Source: a bacterium (GTDB lineage Bacteria; Electryoneota; RPQS01). Taken from it: a stretch of 64,000 nt of DNA. The notes under the pieces were generated by a model. That model worked only from the letters and a program-made list of their open reading frames with translations, was not told the origin of the DNA and ran no database searches. Made by a program: the position numbers and the translations under genes. Positions 30,376-38,776 of the stretch are shown here, piece after piece (the stretch's first letter is position 1; each line of letters begins with the position of its first letter). The DNA lies in assembly GCA_023382385.1 (NCBI GenBank), contig JAHDVH010000006.1, positions 1 through 64,000 on the forward strand, given 5' to 3'.

Positions 30376-31563
30376 TCAACGAATAACTCCCAGCGATTTC
30401 CCAACCTTTTTGAAAGCTGCGATCGCTGTATCGAGATGATCACCGTCATGCGCCGCGGAAATCTGCACGCGAATTCGTGCTTGGCCTTTGGGAACGACAG
30501 GGAATGAAAAGCCGATGACGTACACGCCTTCCTCAAGCATCGCTGCGGCCATTTCCTGTGCTTTGTGCGCGTCGTAAAGCATGATTGGCACGATAGGGTG
30601 CTCACCGGGTTTGATGTCAAAACCAGACTTTGTCATAGCCTCTCGGAAATACTTCGTGTTCGAGTGGAGCTTGTCACGAAGCGCGGTCGTTTCGCTTAGC
30701 ATATCAATGGCAACCGACGCACCGGCGATGATTGGCGGAGGTACGGTGTTCGAGAACAAGTATGGACGCGAACGTTGCCTGAGTAATTCTACGATTTCCT
30801 GTCTTGCCGCCGTGAATCCTCCTGACGCACCGCCCAGCGCCTTCCCTAAAGTAGACGTGATGATGTCCACTCTCTGCATGACTCCATGATGCTCGTGAGT
30901 GCCGCGGCCATGCTTGCCCATGAATCCTGTGGCATGCGAGTCATCCACCATGACCAGCGCGTTGTATTTCTCCGCAAGGTCGCAAATTTCGGGAAGCGGA
31001 GCCAACGACCCGTCCATCGAGAACACGCCGTCAGTCGCTACAAGTCGAAAGCGTGCATCCTGTGCTTCCTTCAGACGCGCTTCCAGATCCTGCATATCGC
31101 AGTTCTTGTAAATGTATCGCTTCGCCTTGGAAAGACGGATTCCGTCAATGATCGAAGCGTGATTGAGAGCATCTGTGATGATAGCGTCTTCTTCCTTCAT
31201 CAGGGTTTCGAACAATCCGCCATTGGCGTCGAAACAGGAAGAATAGAGAATCGCATCATCCATGCCTACGAATTTCGCAAGCTTGTTCTCAAGTCGCTTA
31301 TGAATGTCTTGTGTCCCGCAGATAAAGCGGACGGAAGACATGCCGTATCCGCGCTCATTGAGCGCGCTTTTTGCGGCCTCGATGAGTGCGGGGTGATCGC
31401 CCAGACCGAGGTAGTTGTTGGCACAGAAATTCAGTACGTCCCGTTGTTTCACGCGTATTTCCGCGCCCTGCGGGGACTCAATGATCCGTTCGGATTTGAA
31501 AAGACCCGACTCTTGAATACTGGAGAGCTCTGTAGCTAAGTAGTCCTTAATGGTATTGTACAT
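30376..31563 (-). CDS. kbl: Glycine C-acetyltransferase (2-amino-3-ketobutyrate CoA ligase)
   Basis: 395 residues, fold-type I PLP enzyme. Motifs: [51 protein letters not shown] and [16 protein letters not shown] with the PLP-binding lysine. It cleaves 2-amino-3-ketobutyrate with CoA to glycine and acetyl-CoA. Third gene of the tdh operon, 12 bases after the permease, with AGGTAAAG upstream of its ATG. Confidence 0.96.
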   Translation of the reverse strand: MYNTIKDYLATELSSIQESGLFKSERIIESPQGAEIRVKQRDVLNFCANNYLGLGDHPALIEAAKSALNERGYGMSSVRFICGTQDIHKRLENKLAKFVGMDDAILYSSCFDANGGLFETLMKEEDAIITDALNHASIIDGIRLSKAKRYIYKNCDMQDLEARLKEAQDARFRLVATDGVFSMDGSLAPLPEICDLAEKYNALVMVDDSHATGFMGKHGRGTHEHHGVMQRVDIITSTLGKALGGASGGFTAARQEIVELLRQRSRPYLFSNTVPPPIIAGASVAIDMLSETTALRDKLHSNTKYFREAMTKSGFDIKPGEHPIVPIMLYDAHKAQEMAAAMLEEGVYVIGFSFPVVPKGQARIRVQISAAHDGDHLDTAIAAFKKVGKSLGVIR

Positions 31564-31575
31564 AATTCACTTTAC

Positions 31576-33594
31576 CTATTGCAATCTTACAGGGAGAACG
31601 ACGAACTGCAGGCCGTGAAACATCAATCGGCGCTGTAAGGTCATCGGAGTTTCGTTGTGAAGGATCCGCGTCCAGAAAGTATCTTTCCAGAAAAGGAGCC
31701 GTGCTGCGAAGAAGACTGAATTCGAATAGTCCTCATGAACTTCAAGACAAAGACGCTCGATCTCAGCCATATAATCGATCGCGCAACTTGTTCTGGCTTC
31801 AGCTTTTAGGCCGTACGAACGGGCAAGCGTGACGTACTTCTCTGTTTCTTTCTGCACTTGAGCGTTCAAGGCTTCGAGCTCTTGTGCACCCTTGAAGCGT
31901 CCGGTGTCAATGGCGCCGACGGAGACGAACACGAACTGCTTGAATCGTCCTCCAAACAAACGCTGAGTTGAAAGCAGCAAGTGTATTCCCTGTCCGCTGA
32001 ATCTCTGCACCAGCACCACGGCAGTCGGCTCACTCGGTTTGAGCGGCTCGGCCCTTACGGTGGAATCGCCAAGGTCAAGCGTGCCGAGAATGTCGTCCAG
32101 CTCTTTCACCTTCGCTTCAACTTGCCGATAGTGGTTTCGAATTTTCAAACAGAGCGCCAACAGAAGAATCGTGATCAGAATGACCAGCCAGCCGCCTTTG
32201 GTGAACTTGATGCCGACCATCATGACCAGCAGTAGAGCACTGACCAGCAGACCAATGAAACAGACGATAAAATGTCTGAACCATGTAGAGTCTTCCTTGC
32301 GCTTGCTCCACCACATCCGCGACATTCCTGCTTGGGCAAGCGTGAAGTCCATGAACACGTTGATCGCGTAGAGCGACACCAGCACCGTAATATTGCCCCG
32401 CGCGTAGAGAATGAACCCTGTGGCGGCGGCACCCATCAGCAGGATGCCATTCTGGGTGACAAGTCGTTCGGATAGATGCCCAAAACGGTGCGGCAGCCAC
32501 GAGTCTTCAGCCATATTCGCGAGTACGCGCGGCCCGCCGATGAACCCCGTCTGTGCCGCAACGAACAGCAGGAGCGCCGCTGAAAACAACATTGTGGTCA
32601 CGAAGATTGAGCCGATATTGAGGCCGGCGACGCTCCAACCTTCCGTGATCTGGCCGAACAGCATCGCATTCAACGTGCGATCTTCGTGCTCCGGAGTCTG
32701 CCACAGAAAGTAGTTCAAGAGCAGAAATGCGGCAAGAAAGGACAGAGATGTGGCCATGTAGATCATGGTCCGCTTGCCCGTCTTGACGCGTGGCTCCTTC
32801 AATGTCAGCATTCCGTTGGCCACAGCCTCGATACCGGTCAAGGTGCCCGCTCCCATCGAGAAGGCATGCATCAACGCGGCAATAATGAAGAACAAGCCCT
32901 CTTGACGATAAACATCCTGCCCATGTGCGATGCTCTCCGCAGCACGCGCCGGAAACTCCGGCAAATGGCTGAAGAAACCGTAGGTAACCAGACCAACGTG
33001 CGTCACCACAAAGATGAGAAAGATCGGAAGCAGAATCAGTATTGACTCTTTCAGTCCCCTCAGGTTCATGGTCACGAGCAGCAGGACTGCGCAGATCGCG
33101 ACGATCATCCGATAACCGCCGTATTCAACCGGCAGAGTGGAGAAGATCGCGTCAACGCCTGCCACGACTGACACCGCTATCGTCAATACATAGTCGATAA
33201 CCAGACCCGATCCTGCCAACGCGCCCGCTTGCGGCGAGAGCAGTTTCGAGGCAACGAGATAGCCTCCGCCGCCGGAAGGGAAAAACTCAATGACCTGCAT
33301 GTAGGCCGCCGAGATGATCCACACCGTTCCCGCAATCATAACTGCCAACAGGGGAGCGAGAAAGTCTACGCCGCGAAGCGCGAGGAATGCCTCTTCCGGG
33401 CCGTAGTTAGCGGATGAAATTCCGTCGGCTCCCAGCCCCACCCACGCGAAAAACGCGATCAGCGACATGCTGTGAAACACCGCAGGGTCAAACGGATTCC
33501 GGCGTTTGCCCAAAACGGCACGCCTGATTCGTGTGCCCAGCGAGAGCTTCTCGTCAGTCACGGGAGGTGGGGAAGGAGTTCCTGGTCGGACCAC
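31576..33594 (-). CDS. APC-superfamily amino acid permease
   Basis: 672 residues. About 12 transmembrane helices (for example FFAWVGLGADGISSANYGPEEAFLAL, the first substrate-site segment, and MIYMATSLSFLAAFLLLNYFL) are followed by a ~150-residue soluble C-terminal domain (from about 520). It lies between tdh and kbl, so threonine or a related amino acid is the likely substrate, by context. Its GTG start follows the tdh stop directly (TAAGTG). Confidence 0.88.
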   Translation of the reverse strand: MVRPGTPSPPPVTDEKLSLGTRIRRAVLGKRRNPFDPAVFHSMSLIAFFAWVGLGADGISSANYGPEEAFLALRGVDFLAPLLAVMIAGTVWIISAAYMQVIEFFPSGGGGYLVASKLLSPQAGALAGSGLVIDYVLTIAVSVVAGVDAIFSTLPVEYGGYRMIVAICAVLLLVTMNLRGLKESILILLPIFLIFVVTHVGLVTYGFFSHLPEFPARAAESIAHGQDVYRQEGLFFIIAALMHAFSMGAGTLTGIEAVANGMLTLKEPRVKTGKRTMIYMATSLSFLAAFLLLNYFLWQTPEHEDRTLNAMLFGQITEGWSVAGLNIGSIFVTTMLFSAALLLFVAAQTGFIGGPRVLANMAEDSWLPHRFGHLSERLVTQNGILLMGAAATGFILYARGNITVLVSLYAINVFMDFTLAQAGMSRMWWSKRKEDSTWFRHFIVCFIGLLVSALLLVMMVGIKFTKGGWLVILITILLLALCLKIRNHYRQVEAKVKELDDILGTLDLGDSTVRAEPLKPSEPTAVVLVQRFSGQGIHLLLSTQRLFGGRFKQFVFVSVGAIDTGRFKGAQELEALNAQVQKETEKYVTLARSYGLKAEARTSCAIDYMAEIERLCLEVHEDYSNSVFFAARLLFWKDTFWTRILHNETPMTLQRRLMFHGLQFVVLPVRLQ

Positions 33595-34671
33595 TTAGGC
33601 AGCCTTGGGAAGTCCACCGGGATAGAGCACGACCTTCAAGCCCTCACCCGCAAGCTTCGTCTGAAAACCACGCTCGAAATCGGCTAAGGCGAAGTGGTGC
33701 GTGACGACTCGCTTAGCAGTCTTGAGGAACTCTCCCTGCAACAGGGCCAGCATATCCATCCAGGTATTGAAGATGCGCCTCCCGAAGATACCGTGAATCG
33801 TGATCCCTTTCAGGACGACGTCTGACGAGAAGTTAATGGACATGTCTCCCGACGGAAGCCCGAGTAGCACGAAGTGGCCCCCCATCCGCAGCACTTGCAA
33901 AGCGTCTGCATAAGCGGAAGGAGCACCGGACATCTCCAACACGGCATCCACGCCGCGCTTACCCTGATCCGCTGTGCAAATCTTCAAGAATTCTTGGTGT
34001 TGTCTCTCGTCACTCACGTTGAACACGGCGTCTGCGCCTTCATCTTTAGCGACTCTGAGAACGTAATCGGATATGTCGGTCACATAGATCTTCTTTGCAC
34101 CCATGATTCGGCACAACGCCACAGCCAGAATTCCGAGTGGTCCGGCGCCGGTGATCGCCACGTCCTTACCGACTACATCCACGCTGCGAACGGTATAGAC
34201 AGAATTGCCGATCGCATCAAGATAGGCCGCGACTTCCAATGGCAGGTCAGGGGGGAGGGGAACTATTGCGGATGCGGGGATGTTTACAAAGTCCGCGAAG
34301 GCCCCGGGTTGATCTATTCCACCGACTGTTTGCGAAAGACACCAATTGCCGTTGCCGGTGCGGCAGTTATAACATTGTCCGCAAGTCCAGTGCATTTCAG
34401 CGGAAACAAACTGGCCGACCTCCAAGCCCTCCACTCCTCGACCCATTGCTTCGATCTGGCCGCAAAACTCGTGGCCAATCGTCAACGGCAGACGGGAACG
34501 CATTCTGTTCATGAGAGATGGCTTGGCGGCATAAATGTGCACGTCAGTTCCGCAGATCCCGGTTGCGCGGACTTTGATAATGACGTCGTGGGGCGTTGTG
34601 GCTTCGGGGACTTTTGCGTTACTAAGATAAGTAAGGCCGGGATCGATAGAACTCTTCTGAATGGCTTGCAT
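33595..34671 (-). CDS. tdh: L-threonine 3-dehydrogenase
   Basis: 358 residues, zinc medium-chain dehydrogenase. GICGTDVHIY carries the catalytic Cys, GHEFCGQIEAMG the His/Glu, and CGQCYNCRTGNGNWC the structural zinc tetrad. NAD binding is in GAGPLGILAVAL. With Kbl it converts threonine to glycine and acetyl-CoA. The ADH-like family is broad, but the kbl neighbour fixes the assignment. First gene of the operon; promoter at 34721-34749. Confidence 0.95.
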   Translation of the reverse strand: MQAIQKSSIDPGLTYLSNAKVPEATTPHDVIIKVRATGICGTDVHIYAAKPSLMNRMRSRLPLTIGHEFCGQIEAMGRGVEGLEVGQFVSAEMHWTCGQCYNCRTGNGNWCLSQTVGGIDQPGAFADFVNIPASAIVPLPPDLPLEVAAYLDAIGNSVYTVRSVDVVGKDVAITGAGPLGILAVALCRIMGAKKIYVTDISDYVLRVAKDEGADAVFNVSDERQHQEFLKICTADQGKRGVDAVLEMSGAPSAYADALQVLRMGGHFVLLGLPSGDMSINFSSDVVLKGITIHGIFGRRIFNTWMDMLALLQGEFLKTAKRVVTHHFALADFERGFQTKLAGEGLKVVLYPGGLPKAA

Positions 34672-34720
34672 AGCAGGAACTTATGAGGTTGTAAAATGGG
34701 AGGCAATAGTGTAAGTATTG

Positions 34721-34749
34721 AAAATACCTAATCGCGCCGAATAAAGCAA
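34721..34749 (-). promoter_or_regulatory. Promoter for the tdh operon
   Basis: On the minus strand TTGCTT (34749-34744), 17 bases, TATTTT (34726-34721). The start would be near 34714, about 43 bases before the tdh ATG. Confidence 0.65.
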
Positions 34750-34917
34750 TGAGGATGCTCTGGGTCATCATTATCATAATTTAATATTTAATATATATTT
34801 ACAATTGAAGCACTCGAGATAAGTGGACTCAAGTGGTGCAGTCGTATTAAAGACTTGGCGCCGAATTGCCGATACTTCAATCGGTAATAAGCCTTTAACG
34901 AACCGGGTGAGTCAATC

Positions 34918-35355
34918 ATGAACCTGGACACATTTCCCTGTCAGAATCCAAGCTGCCCGGACTTCAACAAGACCGGCGCTGGTAATATCAATCTCTACAC
35001 GCGTTACGGTCGCAAACAAGTTCGTCTGCTGATCTGCAAGACGTGCGGCCGGACCTTCAGTGAGCTCAAAGGCACGCCTTTCTGGGACAGCCGGCTCGAT
35101 TGGGACACCATCGAGAAGATCTATCGCAGTCTGCTGAAGGGCAGTGGCATCCGTGCAACGGCGCGTGAATTCAATCTCTCCAAAAACACCGTCAAGCGCT
35201 ATCTTCGCCTTGCCAATAAAGACTATCAGACTGTATTGAACTTCCTGCAGGAGCGGGGGGTGGTTTCCAACGGCGATTCACAGCTCCGTGAACTGTTGAA
35301 TCAATTCACAAGCCGCCGCCAAGCCTCCGACCGCGCCTCGATGGCAGCCGTGTAA
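34918..35355 (+). CDS. Zinc-ribbon plus helix-turn-helix protein, IS1-type transposase N-terminal domain
   Basis: 145 residues. A zinc ribbon (CQNPSCPDFNKTGAGN...ICKTCGRTFSELKGTPF) and a helix-turn-helix (GIRATAREFNLSKNTVKRYLRLA) match the DNA-binding half of IS1-like transposases. The catalytic domain is absent, and the C-terminal 40 residues are unrelated and charged. It may be a remnant or a domesticated regulator. The ~250 bases before it are AT-rich (34770-34805), with no clear promoter on this strand. Confidence 0.7.
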   Translation: MNLDTFPCQNPSCPDFNKTGAGNINLYTRYGRKQVRLLICKTCGRTFSELKGTPFWDSRLDWDTIEKIYRSLLKGSGIRATAREFNLSKNTVKRYLRLANKDYQTVLNFLQERGVVSNGDSQLRELLNQFTSRRQASDRASMAAV

Positions 35356-35384
35356 CGGGTTCGGGCAGAATGTATTGAGGGCAA

Positions 35385-35414
35385 AGCGGCCCGCCACATG
35401 AGTGGCGGGCCGCT
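35385..35414. terminator. Hairpin between convergent genes
   Basis: AGCGGCCCGCCAC (35385-35397), loop ATGA, GTGGCGGGCCGCT (35402-35414). A perfect 13-bp stem between converging genes with only a short U tract on either strand, so it probably serves both. Confidence 0.7.
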
Positions 35415-35440
35415 TCAATACTCACGGTTCTACTAATGCA

Positions 35441-36271
35441 TTATCCATTTCCGCCCGGCCTTAGATGCGAGCACCAGCCGTTCTCCAAGTCAATCCAATA
35501 CGATCCCCCGCCCGCGAAGACGAGCTGAGCGTAGCGGGTGCCATCGAAGTAGATGACGAACGAAAAGTGCACGGATCTCTCGACATCTCGACCAGGATTT
35601 GTGTGCGTGTTGATCCAGACTCCGTTGACGGCCAATTCACCGTCGAGCGGATACGGATACGCAAGCCGGTTGGTGTGCCATTCCAGGTCCGTCACGGTCC
35701 AAACATAGTGTGATTCGAACGTGCGCACGTTCTGACGGAAACGCGAGCGGAATTCACCCTCGGTGTTTCGCTCTCCCTGGCCGTTGACGGTCCAGACATC
35801 GAAGATTGGAAGCAATCCGTCAACTGCGATGGTGTCATAGTGGGCAACCGTCACCGAGCGGTTTCCGCTGTTACTCTCGCGCGTTCCTTCGACCGATAGC
35901 GTCTGCTCCATGCGCGCCGTGACACCCGGAATATAAAACTCCGACCACACGTCATTCACATCGTAGAAATTCCGGATCTTTACAAACGTGAAACCGTTAC
36001 GCTGAACCACCAGCGTGTCGTCTAAGGCGCGTTCTCCTTCACGTTCGCTGACATTGAACCCGCCGCCCTCGCCGCGCCACATCCTGAGCATGCCTTCTTC
36101 ATCACTTGCCAATGCGGTTCCAAAGTCCTCGGCAATGTCGTCTCTGTCTTCACTCGTAGGTTGAACGGACGGGGCACGATCATCGTTTTCACCCGAGCAG
36201 CCTGCTCCAAGCAGTATGGTCATTCCTGCTGCGATCAGAACTGCCATCATGCGGTTGCGTAGCTTGTTCAT
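35441..36271 (-). CDS. Lipoprotein of unknown function
   Basis: 276 residues with signal MNKLRNRMMAVLIAAGMTIL and lipobox LLGAGC. An acidic linker (ENDDRAPSV...SEDRDD) is followed by a beta-rich body with no known motif. It was started at Met-11 of a longer frame because AGGAGAAC lies seven bases before that ATG; an extra in-frame ATG pair sits ten codons upstream. It is convergent with 34918 and has no partner genes. Confidence 0.65.
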   Translation of the reverse strand: MNKLRNRMMAVLIAAGMTILLGAGCSGENDDRAPSVQPTSEDRDDIAEDFGTALASDEEGMLRMWRGEGGGFNVSEREGERALDDTLVVQRNGFTFVKIRNFYDVNDVWSEFYIPGVTARMEQTLSVEGTRESNSGNRSVTVAHYDTIAVDGLLPIFDVWTVNGQGERNTEGEFRSRFRQNVRTFESHYVWTVTDLEWHTNRLAYPYPLDGELAVNGVWINTHTNPGRDVERSVHFSFVIYFDGTRYAQLVFAGGGSYWIDLENGWCSHLRPGGNG

Positions 36272-36507
36272 GTTTGTTCTCCTGCCTTTGTTCATGTTCA
36301 TCGTTCCTTGTGAAAAGAGCTTTCAGTCGGACTTGCCCAGCAATACGTTGTCATAGCAGTCACTATGTTGAACTTTCTGGATCTTTGCGAGGTTCCAACG
36401 GGGATCATAATAATTTAATAAAAATAGACTTATGACGACTTGCGAGCACACATTTCAGGGAATCTGCGGCAGGATCTCCTTCAGGCCTTGACTCTCTGCT
36501 ACCCCGC

Positions 36508-36536
36508 TTGCTTCTCACCCGAAACTCCGCTAAATT
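36508..36536 (+). promoter_or_regulatory. Promoter for tRNA-Pro
   Basis: TTGCTT (36508-36513), 17 bases, TAAATT (36531-36536), 18 bases upstream of the tRNA. Confidence 0.7.
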
Positions 36537-36554
36537 CAAAGTTCGCATTGATAT

Positions 36555-36628
36555 CGGGGCGTAGCGCAGTCCGGTAGCGCATCTGCTTTGGGAGCAGAGG
36601 GTCGCTGGTTCGAATCCAGTCGCCCCGA
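36555..36628 (+). tRNA. tRNA-Pro (TGG)
   Basis: A 74-nt cloverleaf. The acceptor CGGGGCG pairs with CGCCCCG (36621-36627), the anticodon TGG is at 36589-36591, and the T-loop is GTTCGAATCC. CCA is not encoded. It has its own promoter and terminator. Confidence 0.97.
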
Positions 36629-36637
36629 CATGATAAA

Positions 36638-36662
36638 ACAGGCACTTACGTGCCTGTTTTTC
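36638..36662 (+). terminator. Terminator after tRNA-Pro
   Basis: ACAGGCAC (36638-36645), loop TTAC, GTGCCTGT (36650-36657), then a run of T. Confidence 0.92.
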
Positions 36663-36729
36663 TGTGTAACACTACACATCCCGTCGTCCTCGCCTCTTTT
36701 CCCCCAACTTTCTCCTTAATATCAATCAG

Positions 36730-36743
36730 AACAAATATTTGTT
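36730..36743. promoter_or_regulatory. 14-bp perfect palindrome
   Basis: AACAAATATTTGTT is an exact palindrome ending 25 bases before the -35 at 36769. It is a plausible dimeric regulator site, but the regulator is unknown. Confidence 0.4.
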
Positions 36744-36768
36744 AAGTCCAATAAAATGAAAATTTACC

Positions 36769-36797
36769 TTGACCATCCGTTCAAATTATCGTATATT
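36769..36797 (+). promoter_or_regulatory. Strong promoter with no gene behind it
   Basis: TTGACC (36769-36774), 17 bases, TATATT (36792-36797). Transcription would start near 36804. No convincing coding sequence follows for 300 bases. Confidence 0.65.
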
Positions 36798-36999
36798 GAT
36801 CCCAGCTAACCATCCAGGATACCGAACCGGAGGAACCGGGCAGACTGGCCAACTGTGGCCCGCCCACGCTTCAGTGTCTTGGCGACTCAGCAACCACCTA
36901 TCGTCTTGAACCAACTTAAGTAACTCCGATCGCGGGGCGAACACAAGCCAGCGCAATACAGACGACCACAGAAAACGGGGACCTGCCCCGTCTACCCGC

Positions 37000-37028
37000 T
37001 TGACTTTGCTCTTTTGATATTGTATCTT
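37000..37028 (+). promoter_or_regulatory. Promoter for the DUF6504-dinB operon
   Basis: TTGACT (37000-37005), 17 bases, TATCTT (37023-37028). The expected start (near 37035) falls at the edge of LexA-type box 1. Confidence 0.65.
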
Positions 37029-37035
37029 GTCCCTT

Positions 37036-37047
37036 GAACAGTTGTTC
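37036..37047. promoter_or_regulatory. lexA box: LexA-type SOS box 1
   Basis: GAACAGTTGTTC is an inverted GAAC-N4-GTTC, the core of the B. subtilis-type LexA box (CGAACRNRYGTTYC). It differs from the consensus only within the centre and sits 7 bases after the -10 of the dinB promoter. Confidence 0.65.
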
Positions 37048-37049
37048 AT

Positions 37050-37072
37050 GCCGGCCTTCGCCGGTTTCTTTT
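37050..37072 (+). terminator. Weak terminator/attenuator before 37105
   Basis: CCGGC (37051-37055), loop CTTC, GCCGG (37060-37064), then TTTCTTTT. A short stem between the dinB promoter and the first gene, possibly an attenuator. Confidence 0.45.
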
Positions 37073-37084
37073 GACAGGTAATTT

Positions 37085-37096
37085 GAACATATGTTT
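37085..37096. promoter_or_regulatory. lexA box: LexA-type SOS box 2
   Basis: GAACATATGTTT fits the core GAACRNRYGTTY at every position. It lies 8 bases before the start codon of 37105. Confidence 0.6.
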
Positions 37097-37104
37097 AGAC
37101 TCTT

Positions 37105-37359
37105 ATGGATGGCACTGAATTGTTTGATCCCATAGAAGTTATCGCCCTCTTCCAGCACGGTAAGTTAACCCCGCTGAAGTTCCGTTGGCGCGAACGTGTC
37201 TACAAAGTGTTCCGCATCAACGGGACATGGAAACAGAAGGATGGTTCCTCTATGTATCACTTCTTTTCAGTCAACTGTGACGGTCCTGAGGTCTATGAGC
37301 TGTCCTTCAACAACGAATCCCAAGCCTGGCGGATGGAACGCCTGAGACACGAAACATAA
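37105..37359 (+). CDS. DUF6504-like protein, dinB partner
   Basis: 84 residues resembling DUF6504: PIEVIALFQHGKLTPLKFRWRERVYKVFRINGTWKQKDG followed by YHFFSVNCDGPEVYELSFNNESQAWRMERL. Such small proteins are commonly encoded beside Y-family polymerases or ImuB. The precise role is unknown; a function in damage-induced synthesis is inferred from context and the LexA boxes upstream. It is followed 46 bases later by dinB. Confidence 0.75.
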   Translation: MDGTELFDPIEVIALFQHGKLTPLKFRWRERVYKVFRINGTWKQKDGSSMYHFFSVNCDGPEVYELSFNNESQAWRMERLRHET

Positions 37360-37405
37360 CAGATGCGTAGCGGCGGCACACCTGCCGTCCGAAGTGAGCA
37401 GAACT

Positions 37406-38656
37406 ATGAGCAAAGTCATCTTCCACGTCGATCTCGATCAATTTTTCGCCGCCGTCGAGATGCGTGACAATCCAAACCTGCGCGGCAAGCCGATTCTGGT
37501 CGGCGGATCTCCCGGCGGACGCGGCATCGTCACGACGGCGTCTTACGAAGCCCGCAAGTACGGTGTGCGCTCAGGAATGCCCATGCACGAAGCTCTGCAG
37601 AAGTGCCCGCAGGCCATCTGTGTGCGCTCCGATACGAGCCGTTACGTGGATGCGTCGCGGCGGGTGCGGGACGTGCTGATTGATTACACCGACCGCGTGG
37701 AGTTCATCTCGATTGATGAAGCCGCCATGGACGTGACCGACGTCGTCTGGCATTGGCCGGGTGTCGGAGCATTGGCCCATGAAATTCAGGAGCGCATCGA
37801 ACGCGAAGTGGGAGTCACGGCATCCGTCGGCGCGGCGGCTTCGCGCTGCGTGGCGAAACTTGCCTCAGGTATGAACAAACCGCGCGGCTTCACGCATATT
37901 CCGCCGTCGAAGATTGGCGAAATCATGGGACCGCTTCCGATTGAAGAGATGAACGGCATCGGCCCGGCCACCAGTCACGTCCTGCACGGCTTGGGGATTC
38001 GCACGCTGCACGAACTGGCCATCTATCCGACGGAGATTCTGCGCAGGAAGCTCGGCGTGCGCGGCCCCGAGCTGCAGCTGCTCGCGCGGGGCGGAGGCAA
38101 CAGCACCGTTATGCGCAGTGACGAGCTGCCTCCGGAAAAATCCATGAGCCACGAGACGACGTTCCACGAAGATCAAACGTCTGCCGATGCAATTCTCGGG
38201 CGAATGATGTTATTGGCTGAGAAAGTTGCCCGCCGGATGCGCACAGCCCGTTTGACGGGTCGCGTGGTGACGGTGAAAATTCGCTACAAGGGCTTCGAAA
38301 CGGTGCATCAGCAGAGAAAGCTCGCGCGCTTCGTCTACATGGAGTCGGATATCTTCATGGCGGCGAAAAAGATATTCGAAGAGATCTATGATCCTTCGCG
38401 GCCCGTGCGGCTGGTCGGAGTGGATGTTTCACAGTTGGTGCCGATGGCGCGTGTGCTGCAGCAGGAGCTGTTTGCTCCGCGTCAGGATCGCGACGCGCTG
38501 ACCCATGCCTGTGACGACATCAAGGAGAAATTCGGTGCAAATCTGATTGGCTATGCGGGGAATATGTTGGGCCCCAAGGATCGCTTTCACTCGGCTCGGC
38601 GGGGCCGCGAATTCGGTGCAATTTCCTTTCGCTTTAACGGGATGAACGGCAGATGA
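37406..38656 (+). CDS. dinB: DNA polymerase IV (Y family)
   Basis: 416 residues, translesion polymerase. Catalytic motifs: FHVDLDQFFAAVE (Asp in DLD) and EFISIDEAAMDV (Asp-Glu pair in SIDE). The helix-hairpin-helix GIGPATSHVLHGLGI and little-finger domain follow. The C terminus lacks an obvious QLxLF clamp peptide; ELFAPRQ at ~359 is a weak candidate. ATG 37406 gives the canonical start MSKVIFHVDLD; GTG 37394 is an alternative. SOS control is predicted from two LexA-type boxes at 37036 and 37085. Confidence 0.95.
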   Translation: MSKVIFHVDLDQFFAAVEMRDNPNLRGKPILVGGSPGGRGIVTTASYEARKYGVRSGMPMHEALQKCPQAICVRSDTSRYVDASRRVRDVLIDYTDRVEFISIDEAAMDVTDVVWHWPGVGALAHEIQERIEREVGVTASVGAAASRCVAKLASGMNKPRGFTHIPPSKIGEIMGPLPIEEMNGIGPATSHVLHGLGIRTLHELAIYPTEILRRKLGVRGPELQLLARGGGNSTVMRSDELPPEKSMSHETTFHEDQTSADAILGRMMLLAEKVARRMRTARLTGRVVTVKIRYKGFETVHQQRKLARFVYMESDIFMAAKKIFEEIYDPSRPVRLVGVDVSQLVPMARVLQQELFAPRQDRDALTHACDDIKEKFGANLIGYAGNMLGPKDRFHSARRGREFGAISFRFNGMNGR

Positions 38657-38690
38657 CAAGCATGTGACGGAGTCGAGAACAGGATGCAAT

Positions 38691-38729
38691 GCGGCCCGGG
38701 TGCATCACCCGGGGATCTGCCCGGGCCGC
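38691..38729. repeat. Large GC-rich hairpin after dinB
   Basis: GCGGCCCGGG (38691-38700) and CCCGGGCCGC (38720-38729) form a 10-bp stem around 19 bases. It lies between dinB and its terminator and may protect the mRNA 3' end. Confidence 0.6.
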
Positions 38730-38741
38730 GACCAAAAACTC

Positions 38742-38776
38742 AAAACTCCCGGTGTGCGGCACCGGGAGTTTTATTT
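38742..38776 (+). terminator. dinB operon terminator
   Basis: AAACTCCCGGTG (38743-38754) and CACCGGGAGTTT (38760-38771) are followed by TATTT. The rest of the gap to 39145 holds no gene I can support. Confidence 0.85.

Larger units (their letters stand above)
36804..37072 (+). ncRNA. Candidate untranslated RNA or long leader upstream of dinB operon
   Basis: This stretch follows a strong promoter and ends in a small hairpin with TTTCTTTT (37050-37072). It has no good reading frame but several local hairpins: CCGG-AGGAA-CCGG near 36827, GTGG-CCCGC-CCAC near 36855 and ACGGGG-ACCTG-CCCCGT near 36975. I could not match it to 6S RNA, SRP RNA, RNase P RNA or a known riboswitch. A second promoter and LexA boxes lie in its 3' part, so it may instead be a long alternative leader of 37105. 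Confidence 0.35.

Noticed and set aside
30886-31539. 217-codon plus-strand frame opposite kbl
   Set aside because: Antisense shadow of a well-conserved enzyme gene.
33874-34686. 270-codon plus-strand frame opposite tdh
   Set aside because: Antisense shadow; tdh shows all zinc and NAD motifs.
36804-37000. Identity as 6S RNA, SRP RNA, RNase P RNA or a known riboswitch
   Set aside because: The SRP core (GGAAGG...AGCAGC), the RNase P core (GAGGAAAGTCC) and known riboswitch consensus blocks are absent; long closing stems expected for 6S were not found.
37071-37099. TTGACA at 37071 as a further dinB promoter
   Set aside because: The bases 16-18 downstream do not form a TAnnTT or TATAAT-like -10.
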